The notes below the pieces were generated by a model. It had not been told where the DNA came from and ran no database searches. It saw only the letters and a list, made by a program, of their open reading frames with translations. This document shows positions 47,291 to 58,615 of a DNA stretch of 64,000 nucleotides, one piece after another (the stretch's first letter is position 1; every line of letters begins with the position of its first letter). The stretch is from Xylaria sp. FL1777 (lineage: Eukaryota; Ascomycota; Sordariomycetes; Xylariales; Xylariaceae): the NCBI GenBank assembly GCA_022578965.1, contig MU400668.1, positions 31,357 to 95,356 of the forward strand. Direction: 5' to 3'. A program made the translations under genes and the position numbers.

Positions 47291-49540
47291 ATGGCCTTTG
47301 CCGGAAATCTCTTCTCGAAACTTGGGTTTGGCGAGGCTAGAATGGCCTCTCTTCTGCCCCAGTACACATCGCCTCCTTCGTACCCCGCCGACGAACACGA
47401 TCTTGCCGAACTCTCTCCTCGACCCGAACATGCGCTGTTGGCAGATGAAATCCCTGTCGATTTCCTAAATGGCGGAAGCTCTAGTATGGGGCATGATGAG
47501 AGGAGCTCAATACATGGAAAGGGCAAGGGTGATAGTGCTAGAGTGAAGCCATCCGTGGCATTTCAAGGACCGCCGTGGTCATCTGATCGCACCAGAGAGA
47601 CATCTCACAACTACACCACCGGGAAGAGAGGAGGCCACAAAGGCGCACAAAAAACAAAGGCCGCCGAAACCTGGCGCTCATCCTTTACTTTTACTGCCGA
47701 AGACCGTGATCCATACGTTAAGCCCACCGGGACTCAATTATCCTTATTCGAGACCATGTTTACCGCCCGTCCGGCATACGCCGAGCGATCACCTTCTACA
47801 AAGGTTGACCATAGCTTCAAGCTCATAGAAAGGCGCGAACGTCAAATGCAGCAGGAGCTTCAGCAACTTTTGGACGCCCAGGACTACGCCTTGGAGAAAC
47901 ACTTAGCTAACACGATGCCCGACGACGATGATGTGACGCAACTCTCGGGGCTGCCCGTGTCAGATGCGCCGAATGGGCATGTCATTCCGGTGCGCCAGCC
48001 TAAGAAGAGGCATCTATCAAAGAGAGAGGCACGTCTGGGCATATTGCGCTGCATGACCCAACTGTCTGACTTGAAGAACGAAGAGGAGGCCTACATCGCG
48101 ACGGCGCTTGCAGAGCGTAAAGCAGCCCTGTCAAGATTACGTAACTTGTCCACGAAGCGGAATTCCATAGTCGCCGAGATGAAATCGATCGATTCCGACC
48201 GTGATCAGCCGTTCAAGGACGAAATCGGGAAGATGGAGCAAAGACACCGCGCTGTATGTGAAGATATCCTGAAGTTAGAGGAGAGACTGCGCGACTTAAA
48301 GCGAGCAAAGATGACTCTTGAAAGTAGCATCGCCGAGGCCAAAAGTACCCGAGACTCGGAGCTGAGTGGTTACAAGGGTGCGTTAAATGAATGCGACAAG
48401 CGTATCAACGATCTGATGAACTATCCCGAGGTCTCTGTCCTCGAGGTGGAAGGACTGATGACGCAGGACGCCGATCTTCGCGCCCTGGTGGGCCAGCACA
48501 TCTCGGGTTTCGAATTCCTCTCGCTACGGCCCGAGCGCAGAACACTACCTATGGCCAAGGATTGGTGGGAAGGGGAGGTGCAGGTCTTAGAATTGCGCAA
48601 GACTGCCGTGGATAAGGAGCGCGGTGCTTTGGACGAGGGGACGCAACTATGGCAGGACGCAGTTGGTCGCCTGGAGGCGCATGATCGATACCTAAAGTTG
48701 ACCTTCAATGCTATATCAGAGTTCTCTTCATCAAAGCAGCACCATTCCCCTTCTAGGTTTAATGAGCTGGGCGAGATTTTGAAGAAGCAATATGCCATGT
48801 GCAAAGAGATGCTGCACGAGCTTGAGGAACTCTATGAATACACTGAGGCGCAGGGCTGGAAATTACTCGTCACGGCCCTTGGGGCAGAGATCAACTATTT
48901 CTATGCGCTGAAGGCGCAGTTGCATGATACACTACACGTCGTGGGTTGGGCGGATGGCGTTGTGACGCCCCCCCAAGCGGGAACTACGACTGCTACTACT
49001 AATCCGCCTTCGCGTGACGATGATTTACTCGGTAAAATCCACGACGATGATGTTCAGTTAAGAAGAGAGTTGGATGAAAGAGAACAAGAAGATATAACAG
49101 GTAGTATGCTCAGGCGCTGGGATGGAACCGACGAGCAGCTACGACGGTCGACGTCCGATGAAATCAATCCCAGTACTAAAGATCTCGAGACGACGCCTGC
49201 CGAAGGCAGCGATGGCGATAATGAGGTCCCGCCCGGTCTACTTAACGAGACACACCATGAAAGCGACGAAGACGACGACGATCGACACAATGACGTGCCA
49301 CCTGAGTTCTTGTCTATGCACAGTCCCGCTAGGGGGAAGATGATCTCTAGGTCAGAGCCAGGACAGGGAATAGATTTGGGAGCGGAAGGACCGAAAGACC
49401 AGGAAAGGCGAGAGGATCACGAAGGGGGATATGAAGATGACGCTGGGGTGGAGGATTCTCCTTCCCCCTTAAGCAGAGAGAGTAGTGCGAATGAAGTCCC
49501 GCCGGACCTTTTGTCAGAAAGCCACCGTACTCTGGACTGA
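47291..49540 (+). CDS. Coiled-coil protein, Atg28-like
   Basis: Intronless 749-residue protein with a large central coiled-coil region (roughly residues 175-390: RRERQMQQELQQLLDAQDY, later KRNSIVAEMKSIDSDRDQ and ERLRDLKRAKM) and a disordered acidic C-terminal tail. The tail repeats a short motif, [DE]VPPx[LF]L, at about residues 645, 668 and 735, the last near the C-terminus. This resembles filamentous-fungal proteins annotated as autophagy-related Atg28, which work with the Atg17/Atg11 scaffold in selective autophagy. I assign it from overall architecture and the VPPDLL ending, so the name is moderate in confidence; the gene itself is certain. ATG at 47291 lies in a good context (ACC ATG G). 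Confidence 0.6.
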   Translation: MAFAGNLFSKLGFGEARMASLLPQYTSPPSYPADEHDLAELSPRPEHALLADEIPVDFLNGGSSSMGHDERSSIHGKGKGDSARVKPSVAFQGPPWSSDRTRETSHNYTTGKRGGHKGAQKTKAAETWRSSFTFTAEDRDPYVKPTGTQLSLFETMFTARPAYAERSPSTKVDHSFKLIERRERQMQQELQQLLDAQDYALEKHLANTMPDDDDVTQLSGLPVSDAPNGHVIPVRQPKKRHLSKREARLGILRCMTQLSDLKNEEEAYIATALAERKAALSRLRNLSTKRNSIVAEMKSIDSDRDQPFKDEIGKMEQRHRAVCEDILKLEERLRDLKRAKMTLESSIAEAKSTRDSELSGYKGALNECDKRINDLMNYPEVSVLEVEGLMTQDADLRALVGQHISGFEFLSLRPERRTLPMAKDWWEGEVQVLELRKTAVDKERGALDEGTQLWQDAVGRLEAHDRYLKLTFNAISEFSSSKQHHSPSRFNELGEILKKQYAMCKEMLHELEELYEYTEAQGWKLLVTALGAEINYFYALKAQLHDTLHVVGWADGVVTPPQAGTTTATTNPPSRDDDLLGKIHDDDVQLRRELDEREQEDITGSMLRRWDGTDEQLRRSTSDEINPSTKDLETTPAEGSDGDNEVPPGLLNETHHESDEDDDDRHNDVPPEFLSMHSPARGKMISRSEPGQGIDLGAEGPKDQERREDHEGGYEDDAGVEDSPSPLSRESSANEVPPDLLSESHRTLD

Positions 49541-50882
49541 GCTTATTCGTTCTCTGCTTTGGCTTTCTCTGGGGGCCTCTCTCTGTTTTTTTCCCATGCA
49601 TGTTTATAACGACACCCTATTGCTAAGAGGACGTAACGACTGTTTTCTTTTGGACGGGACTGCGATGGGCGGTGCTAGACTTAATTTGAGGTCAGATGCC
49701 TTAAGTCTATCTAGTATAGGTCGAGAATGTTTGGGGTCGGCAATACACACTGTATTATATCTGTCTTGGGGCTTGTATGGCCGGCCCGCTTGCTCGCTTG
49801 ATTAATTGATTAATTGAGACTACCGGTCCTGCTGGATTGGCCTCAGCGTGAGTATTAGGATCAATCTATATTATAGTATACCCTGTCATCAAAGGTTAGG
49901 GCACTGCATCTATATGGTAGTGATTTATCTACCTAACCTACGCATGTAGGTATATTATGTCCAATTTCTGTGGTTTCTTTCTTTCTCCCACCCCTTCCTA
50001 TTTTGTTTTATTTTCCCCGCTCTTCCCCTCTGATCTGAACAGTATCTAACTAGGTATGTAGTCGGACTATATGTACCAAGCGGATGGACGAAAGGATTAG
50101 ATACTGCCCAGCGCGTCGGAATCAGTCGCGCGAATGCATACACGATCTACTATAAGTAGCGTTGGCAAAGCTCGGCTTTTCGGTGGAATACGGGAACCTT
50201 CTTTATATCTTAGAAAACTGAAGAGGCATAATACGCGATGCGTTACCATATTAAAAGCAGCCATTTTCGTTCAGGTAATTCCAAGTTCGTAAGAATGGGA
50301 CCTTGTGCCTGTAAAGGGGAATTTGTAGAAGGGTATATATATTTATTTGATGAAACACTACCTACACATCTTCTCAGATGTAAACCTGTGTAGAACGCCA
50401 CTACCAAGTTCCAAGGGGGAAAGACATATTCTCCTCGACGAGCCGTAGCAGAGGAAACAGAAACTCATTGGCATGCAAATATAAAGAAGGCGCCGAAAAC
50501 TTAAACATGGCAAAAATGAGTTGAAAAGAGCTCTTTGACGTCTCGTTCGCTGTGGTATGCACAAGAACCTTCCTACCAGCTTCTTCCAACAAGATACACC
50601 ACAAACTAGGGGGCTCGTCCCATGAAAGTTACGATGAGCGTCGAGACGAACCAGCTCCTCTAACCTGTTTGTGGATATCATGAGAAGAGTACGAGTAAGG
50701 TATGAGAGAATGGAGAGGGATGCTCGAGGCGGTGCATTATCGGTCGTGATCTTCGTACCCGTCTATTCATCTGTCTCTTTGTCCGATCCATATCAGGGAG
50801 CCCGAGGGCAAGGAGGATGCATCCCGTCCATATGATGAAGGTCAAAAACGATGAACCCTGGGTGGTGCAATGGTGGGCGACA
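49541..50882. other. Convergent intergenic region
   Basis: 1.34 kb between the Atg28-like gene (+) and the DUF1748 gene (-). Open frames at 50358-50681 (minus) and 50678-50920 (minus) show no family feature. The latter overlaps the end of the DUF1748 gene in another frame. Confidence 0.4.
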
Positions 50883-51439
50883 CTATCGGGAGCGCTCGAA
50901 GAATTTGCTGGTCCCGGCAAATGCTACCGACTGATCCAACACCCACTCGCCGACGCCAAGGTACTTGTTGACCCATTTGTTCATCTCGCCGTTCTCGCCC
51001 GTTATGCGTTCGCTCTTGACACTGCATCGCGCGCGCGCATCATCGGCCGCAGTTAGCTTCCACGTTCCTGGGTAAGAAGCGCCTCCTTCTCTGCCTCTTC
51101 TTCCTACTAACGATGGGATGGAGATGGTGGATTACTCACGTGAGGCCGGTCGAGCGTCGCATACCGGCGAGGATGGTCGAGACTATGAGGGAGAAAGACA
51201 TGTTAATCAAGCGCCAGACTGTAGGAAGCAGGACGTCGAGGGCCGAGGAGTGGCGTACTGAGGACAGCGTCAAAGGCGTAATGGCCAAGTCGTCCGAGCT
51301 TTCCCCAGAGACCAAATGTCAGTAAATTGAGGAACTGGTGAGAGGCCATGTTCAGAATTCAGCGTGCTCGACAAGGAGGGCCCGAATGGGAGGCTCGTTC
51401 GGGAAGTTGGCTCGATATGGGTAGAACACTTACAACCAT
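50883..51439 (-). CDS. DUF1748 family small protein
   Basis: A 75-residue member of the fungal DUF1748 family, thought to be small membrane or mitochondrial proteins with no established role. Four exons are required: 51439-51434 (ATG GTT only), 51298-51259, 51182-51140 and 51021-50883. Spliced, they give MVLGRLGHYAFDAVL followed by ISTILAGMRRSTGLT and the C-terminal NKYLGVGEWVLDQSVAFAG, which matches the family in order and length. All introns have GT-AG ends (donors GTAAGT, GTACGC, GTGAGT). A start at 51349 (MASHQF...) or alternative acceptors would also stay open but would insert extra residues the family lacks. The predicted N-terminal helix is hydrophobic enough for a membrane association. 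Confidence 0.75.
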
Positions 51440-52229
51440 CTTGATGGAGGGGTCAGGTTGGTCGAGTTTGGTGGTCTGGTGGTCTGGTGGTTTGCTTGTT
51501 TGTTTTCGGTACTATTGCAGAAATTCGGCTGATCAGTGAATAGTAGCTTTTTACGAAATGCGCAGAGATCAAGGATGATTATCAGCGTAGAGTCGTGTGT
51601 CCACGTCCACAGAATGTTGAGGTGTTGCGAGGTTTGGATTGAGTCGGAGATGATGCAATGTGGTAAGTCTCGGGGGAGAATGCTTAACCCGTCAGTTTGA
51701 CAGGAACCCGACGATAACGGCGGGTAATAAGTAGGTAAGCTTGCTTCACCGCACCGCACCACACCAGCTAGATCATACCTAATGCGGTAAGACGAGATGG
51801 CGTACATAGGTACCTACCTAGGTACATACCTAGTATACCTACAGTAGGTATGCAGTAAGGTATATGTAAGGTGCTGTGGCGAGTGTATGTGGCTGGGTTG
51901 GTTTCATCAACATTTCTTATCAGATGGGTTTACCTCGCGTCTTTTTGTTCCTCAACCTAATTTCCACTACTGATAATAGGATTCTTGCGCGGAATACTTG
52001 TACTTCCTCAACTATTGCTTAATTGCTTGCTTGGTCATCTGGTATATATTCCACGAAACCCCCACAGTAGAATTTTCACGGAAATCCCAGAACAACCATA
52101 TTATATCGTATTGTCTTATTTAGGGGTGATCCGTTTATTAACCACACCTTTCCTTTTATTTATTATCTGTGCGCAAGCTACTATTAGTAGCATTGCATGC
52201 ACTACATTAAAAACATTAATATGCTACTA
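51440..52229. other. Intergenic DNA at the isochore boundary
   Basis: Upstream of the DUF1748 gene, with palindromic CCTACCTAGGTACATACC words near 51800-51850. GC content starts to fall at about 51,960 and drops sharply near 52,230. An 81-codon frame at 51985-52230 is not supported. Confidence 0.45.
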
Positions 52230-53571
52230 AATTAGCGTAATTTTTATTAAATACTAAAGGCCTAATTAGTAATAATTTTACTACGCTTATATATAAAGCA
52301 AAACATTAATGCAAGATTTTATTATATTATTATGCTTAGCTATAACTTTTAAAAATAATATATATATAAAAGCATTTATTATAAATATTTTATTATATGC
52401 TAATTTATAATAAGCTAAATAAACAAAAATCTAAAATATTAATTTATTATTAAAGCTTATAATAGCTAAAAAAAATAACAAACTATTGCTTTAAAATATG
52501 TTTATTAAGCAATATATTAAAATTAACTATAAAAACAAAATTTAAAAAAAAGTTATTATAATGCTAATAATTATTTTTAATAAATTTATATGTTTTTTTA
52601 AAAAAAATACTTAAGCTAATTATTATTAAATAGCTAAAAATTATATAAAAATATTAAAATAACATTTAAATATATTTATATATATATAATTTAAAAGTTT
52701 TACTATAGTTTTTTTATGCTTAATTAATATATTAATATAAATAAAAAGTATTAAATAACTATTAATAGTAATATTAGCTATAATATTTTTATATATTAAA
52801 ATAGCTAAACAAAAAGCTAAATTTTACTTTAAGTTAATATTAAAAACTATATAATTTATAACTTTTAGTAAGCTTTTTATATACTTAGTATAAAGTGTTA
52901 ATATTATAATAAATCTTTAAAAAAACTATAAAAATATATATATATTAATAAAACTAAACAAAAAAGCAGCATAAACATATTAATTAATAGTATATATAAC
53001 TAAAATAGCAATTTTTAAAAGTTTATAATTATTAAGCAAAACTATTAAAAATATATAACTAATAAAAATAAGCTAAGCTATTAAAGCTATAAACTTAATA
53101 ATAAAAAACAAGCTTTTTAAAAAAAAAAACATTAAAATTATTAAGTAAACTTTATAAGCTTATATAATAAAGCTATTAAAAAAATAAATAATATATATAA
53201 TACTAAAAGTATTATTATTAATAATAAACTATTTAATTAGCATTTTAATGCTTATATAATAAACTTATTATATATTAATATAATAGGTTTACTTTTAAGG
53301 TCTTAATTTATAAGTAATAATAAAATCTTTAATAGTAGTTCATTAAAAAAGTTTTTAAAGTACTTTTATTATTATGCATTAATAAAAGTTTTAAAAAATT
53401 AAAAATAATAAATATATTAGTGCTTAGTAGTTATAAAAAATTAATAGCTAAAAAGCTAAAAACTAAATAAATAACTAAATATAAAAAGTGCATAATTATA
53501 TAAACAAAAAAAACAATAGTAGTAATTTATAAACATTGTTTTTTTTAATAGATTTAATGCTATATTATTTT

Positions 53572-53660
53572 AAGTTTAAAGCTTAATAAATTTAATGCTT
53601 AAATTTATTAAGTTTAAAGCTTAATAAATTTAATGTTTAAGTTTATTAAGTTTATATATT
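53572..53660. repeat. Tandem 38-bp repeat, about 2.3 copies
   Basis: Units start at 53572, 53610 and (partial) 53648, each beginning AAGTTTA. The first two differ only at single transitions. Each unit also contains an internal palindrome around AAGCTTAATAAATTTAATGCTT. Confidence 0.75.
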
Positions 53661-53775
53661 AAACCTTTATAATAGTTTAAATATATATTTTTTTAACAAA
53701 TAAAACTTCTTTTATATATGTTTTTTTTATACTTAGCTTTTTAATTAACTTAGTTAGTTTATTTTATAATATAGT

Positions 53776-53968
53776 TGTCATAACTAAGCTACTTAGGTAC
53801 TTTAGCACATGTCATAAGTTATATATATATATGGAATATTCTTCTCATACCTATTTTATGAAAGTTTCCTCCTTTTTTCAAGCTTTAGTTTTATTAAATA
53901 CTTACTATAAAACTAAAAATATATTAACTATTATACTTAACTTTTAATGCTTTATACTTTCTGTAACA
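53776..53968 (+). repeat. 5' long terminal repeat
   Basis: 193 bp, TGT...ACA ends. Aligns without gaps to 61442-61634, and the differences are almost entirely C/T or G/A transitions. Confidence 0.88.
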
Positions 53969-56629
53969 ATTTTAAAGCTTTTTAAAATAAAGTTACTTAT
54001 AATACTTTATTATATTATAGAATAGCTAAATATTAACTAACTATACGAGCTAGTGTTATTTTTAATAGCTTTTTTTTAAGATAAACTTTAATAATAAACT
54101 AAAAATAAACTTAATATAAATTATTTTTAAAACTAAGCTTAAGCAAACAATAATTATTTAATGCTTTAAGTATTAATACTTAACTGTTGCAAACATAAAT
54201 TATATAGCTTTTAGCTAAAATCGGAAAGCTAAAGCAGCAAGTTATATAGCAAAAAAATAAAAGCAAACAAGTTGCTTTAAAATTAAAAACAGCTTATATT
54301 ACTTCTATTTTATAATCAAGTAAACAAAAAAACTAAGAAATAATATTTTTAAAAAAACAGAAAAACTTTTTAAACTTTAAAAAACAATTCTGCAACTTAG
54401 GTTAAAAACAAAAACATAAAAACTTTAGTAATAATAATAACTTTTTATTTTTTAGCTTTAATAAAAAGCATAATTAAAGAAAACCTAAATATTAATTACG
54501 TTAAAATTGCTTATATTACTATTAACGCTATTTATTTAAAAATGCTAATTTTAGCTAACTATTAAAGTTTAACTATAACTTTTTTAGCATAAAATTTATT
54601 TATTAATGCTAGCTAAAATAAATAAAAAAACTTTAAACTATTTTTAAAAGAGCTAATTAGAAATTTTACTGCAATAAAAACAAGATCTTATACGTATATA
54701 GCAATATAAACTAAAACTATAAAAATGCTTATTAATTAGTATTGCAAAAGTTATTAACCTTAAAAAAAAAACAATTTAAAACTAACTAAAAAGTGTTTTT
54801 AAACTAAACTAAAACTTTACTTAAACAGTTTGCTTTTTTATAAGCTAATATAAGCATATAATTAAAACAAGCAAATTAACAAACTAACTAAAACCTAAAG
54901 CTGTTTAATTAATATTTTGCTAGCATTAAACTTTAAAATGTTTGCTAAAACAAAAGTAAAAAAGCTTTGTTATATTATTAAAAACTAAGTATACTACTTT
55001 AGTAAAAGCTAATAAACTATTATAACTTATTGCTAACTATATAAGCTAATATAATTAATATTATATAATAATGCTAAAAACTAATAACTAAAAAACAACG
55101 CTTAAACTATAGTAAAAAAAAACCAAAGTTAAACATTACTTAAATTATTAGTAAATTAACTTTAAATATTAAGCAAAACTAAACTAATAATTAGTACATT
55201 AATACTAGCTATAAAAATAATAATACTAGTTTTAATAGTTAGAACTATTTTTGCAAAAGCAATAATTATAATAATAGCTATAATAATAATAACTAAAGAT
55301 TTTATAAAAATAATAATAGCTATAAAAGCTAAAACTAATACTATAAAAGCAATAATAATAAAGGTTATAGCTAGTATTAAAACTAAAAATACATAAACAA
55401 CCGAAGTAATAATAATAATATTTATACTTTAAAAAACTGTTATATTTTTAGAACTTTTCTAAATTAACTTTAAAATAATAACAAAAATAGTTTAAATTTA
55501 AACTTTTATAAAAACTTTACTTATTATAGCTATAAATAACTTAGCTATATTGCTTTTAATTGCCTTTAGCTTAAAAGTAATAATAATAATAGCAATAACA
55601 AAAATAATAAATTTAGTAGCTATACTAGCTATAATAGTAATACTACTTAAAAACGAACTATTTAAGAAATCTAAATAAATAAAAACTAAAACATAAATAA
55701 AAAAAACTAAAAATAGCAATTAAAGTTTTATATACTTTTTTTACAAAAGTTATAATATTATAACTTAAAAAACAAGTAGTAAGCTTAGCACTAATTATAC
55801 TAGCTATAAGTTTTAAACTAAAGTTATTATTTTATATATTTATTTTATGCCGTTTTTATACTTTTTGTACTATTTATTTTATTAGCCTTATAAAACTATT
55901 TATTAAAACCTATGTTAATTTTAATTTATGCGCTAAATGTAATTATATTAGTTTTACTTTTGCTTTTTATTATAAATTGCAGCAAGCACCTTTTTGTATA
56001 TTTATATTATAGCATGCTACTAAAAATAGATTTTTTATTTATAAAGCTTATTAAGTTATTTGCAAATTAACTAATAGTTGCAGTATTACTTGCAGAATTA
56101 AGCGTGCATATATAACTATTAATTATAATTATTGCTTTAAAAGCAGCTTTTTTTTATTATTTTAAACTACTTTAAAAAATAAAAAAATTATACTAAATTT
56201 AAGCATTAATTAATAGTTTTTTAAATTATGCTGCTTTTAAATAAAAGTACTTAGCTTAATTAAGTTTATAAAAGCTTGCTAAAACTAAGCTTGCTATTAT
56301 ATTATTATTTAACTATTTAAATTTATATAGCTTAAAAAGTTAAAAAAAAGCTTTAGTTATTTTAATTTTATAGTAATTTTAAAAAAGTTTTATAACTTAT
56401 TTAAGTTTTTTAATATTAGCAAAGCAAACATATTGCTACAATTAAAGCAAAAAAACCTTGCTATTAAGCTAAAAAAAAACGCAGTTATACTTTATTTTTT
56501 TATATATTTATTAGCTTAAAATAAGCTAAAAAAACTACAAAAATAGCTTAATAAAATGCTAAAAGCAAAAAAAATTAAAAAGTTTACTAGTTTTACTAGC
56601 GCTTTAATTCTTTTTATACTTAAAAAAAA

Positions 56630-57000
56630 TAAAAGCTTACGTTTATATATAAATTATAAAAAATTTAATTAAATTATATGCAAAAATTAATATATTTTAT
56701 TACTTATTTTAAAACTACTTAATAAAATTTTAAAAATTAAAATCTTTAGTAAAATTAACTTTAAAAACGCTTATTATTACTTATATATTTAAAAAAAAAA
56801 TAAATAAAAAATAGCATTTTATATACGCTATAGCTACTATAAATTTTTAGTTATGCTTATAAGTTTATTAAATGCTTTTGCTACTTTTTAAAGTTATATA
56901 TAAAAAGTACTTAATAATATAATAAATATATTTTGCATTGCATATTTTAATAATATGCTTATTTTTTTTTTAAATAAAGATTTTTATACAAAATATGTTT
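56630..57000 (+). pseudogene. Reverse transcriptase remnant (Ty3/Gypsy)
   Basis: Conceptual translation shows the order of RT motifs in AT-shifted form: a LRLYINYKKFN segment near 56633, an IFSKINFKNAYY segment near 56740, and a YFNNMLIF block at about 56943 that occupies the position of the catalytic YxDD box. Stops interrupt the frame, and the catalytic aspartates read as asparagine, as G-to-A changes would produce. Confidence 0.8.
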
Positions 57001-58164
57001 AAAACATTATTAAAAAGCTATAAAAAGCAAAACTATATACTAAGCTATTTAAGTGCTAATTTTATTAAAAGAAAATCAAATTTTTAAGTTATATTATTTC
57101 TAGCTAAAAAATTAAAATAAACTTTTTATGTATAAATATTATTTAGTAATAGTTTATATTAAATATTTATTAAGCGTTATAATAATTTTTAAAGTTTTGC
57201 AACTTTTATTGCTATTTTATAAACAGGTATTCTTATATTGCTACGCTTTTGTTTAAATATTTAAAAAAAAACGTAATAAAAACAAAAAAAAGTTAAATCT
57301 TTTTAAATAGTTTTAAAAGAAAGGCTTTTAAAAACCTTTAAAATGCATTTAAGTAAGCTATTTTTTTTATATATTTTAACCTTAAAAAACAAATATTATT
57401 AAAAACTAATTTCTTTAAAGTAGCTTTTGCAGAAAATTTATTTTAACAAAATAATTAAGGCATTTTTAAACTAGTTATATTTTATTTTTAAAAGCTATCC
57501 AAAAAAAAAATGCAGTATAGTATACTTAACTAAAAAATGCTTACAATAATAAATTGCTTTAAGCATTAGTAATATTATTTATAAAAAAGCAATTTATTAG
57601 TTAAAGTATTAATTAACTATGCTAACTTTTAAGCATTTATAAAAACACTAAAGCTTAATAAAAAGCAAGCTTATTAATATTTATTATTAGCTTTTTTTGA
57701 TTTTATTATTAAATATTAAGTAAGCAAAAAAAACAAAGCTAATTTTTTTTTGCGCTATTTTAATTATATAGCTGTTTTGCTTAGTAATATTAACATTTTT
57801 CTAACGTTAAAAAAAAAAGTTATAATAATATAACAAGTTAAAGTTTTTAATTTATATTTTAATGCTTAAGCTAAAGCTTTATACTTTAAAGCTATACTTA
57901 TTAAAAAAGCCTTTTTTATTTAAGTAGTTATATATTTGTATGCATAAATAGCTGCAAGCTTAAAAAAATTAAAAAATCTAAAAGCTTTTAAAAAGCTAAA
58001 AAACTTTATTTAAAAGGTTTAAAAAAAAAACCTTAAATGCTATACAATTATAAAACAATTAAAAGCAAAAAAGCTTACAAATTTTTAATAATTAATAAAA
58101 GAATTTTTAGTTTGCTACAAAAATAAAATTTATATTTTCTTTAAAAAAGCTATATATTTTTAAC

Positions 58165-58615
58165 TTATTAAGCTATATTATAATAATTCTTTAGCTAAAT
58201 ATTTTAGCTAAAGCTGCATTTTAGAATTGCTATAATAAAAGTTTTACTAAAGCAATATAAAACTAAATGTTAAAAAGTACGTATAAAGCTATATAATTTG
58301 CTTTAAAACTAAAGTAAAACATTATTAAAAATATAGTAAACTTAATGCTTTGCTAATATTTAGTAAACTTATATAAAAGCTATTTATAAACTTTATTATA
58401 GGTTTGCTAAAAACCTTTTATAAAAAAAAACTAATTAATGCTATTTTTGTTATTATAAATAAATTTATTAAGCTTATATACTTATTTTTAGTTAATACTA
58501 CTATAACTTTAGTTAAGCTAGCAGTTTTATTTTACTATAAAATTAAATGTATTTATAGTAGCTTAAAAGGCATTATTTTTAATAAAAGCTCTGTTTTTAC
58601 TAGCTAATTTTAGTT
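58165..58615 (+). pseudogene. Integrase remnant (Ty3/Gypsy)
   Basis: A decayed zinc-binding segment (about 58165-58300) precedes an open stretch at 58404-58607. That stretch reads as an integrase catalytic core in which charged residues have become Ile, Asn and Lys. Its end, FNKSSVFTS, sits where integrases have the second catalytic Asp. It is broken upstream and not functional. Confidence 0.8.

Noticed and set aside
55498..55719. 73-codon minus-strand hydrophobic frame
   Set aside because: AT-rich sequence naturally encodes Ile/Phe/Leu. It lies antisense to the retroelement.
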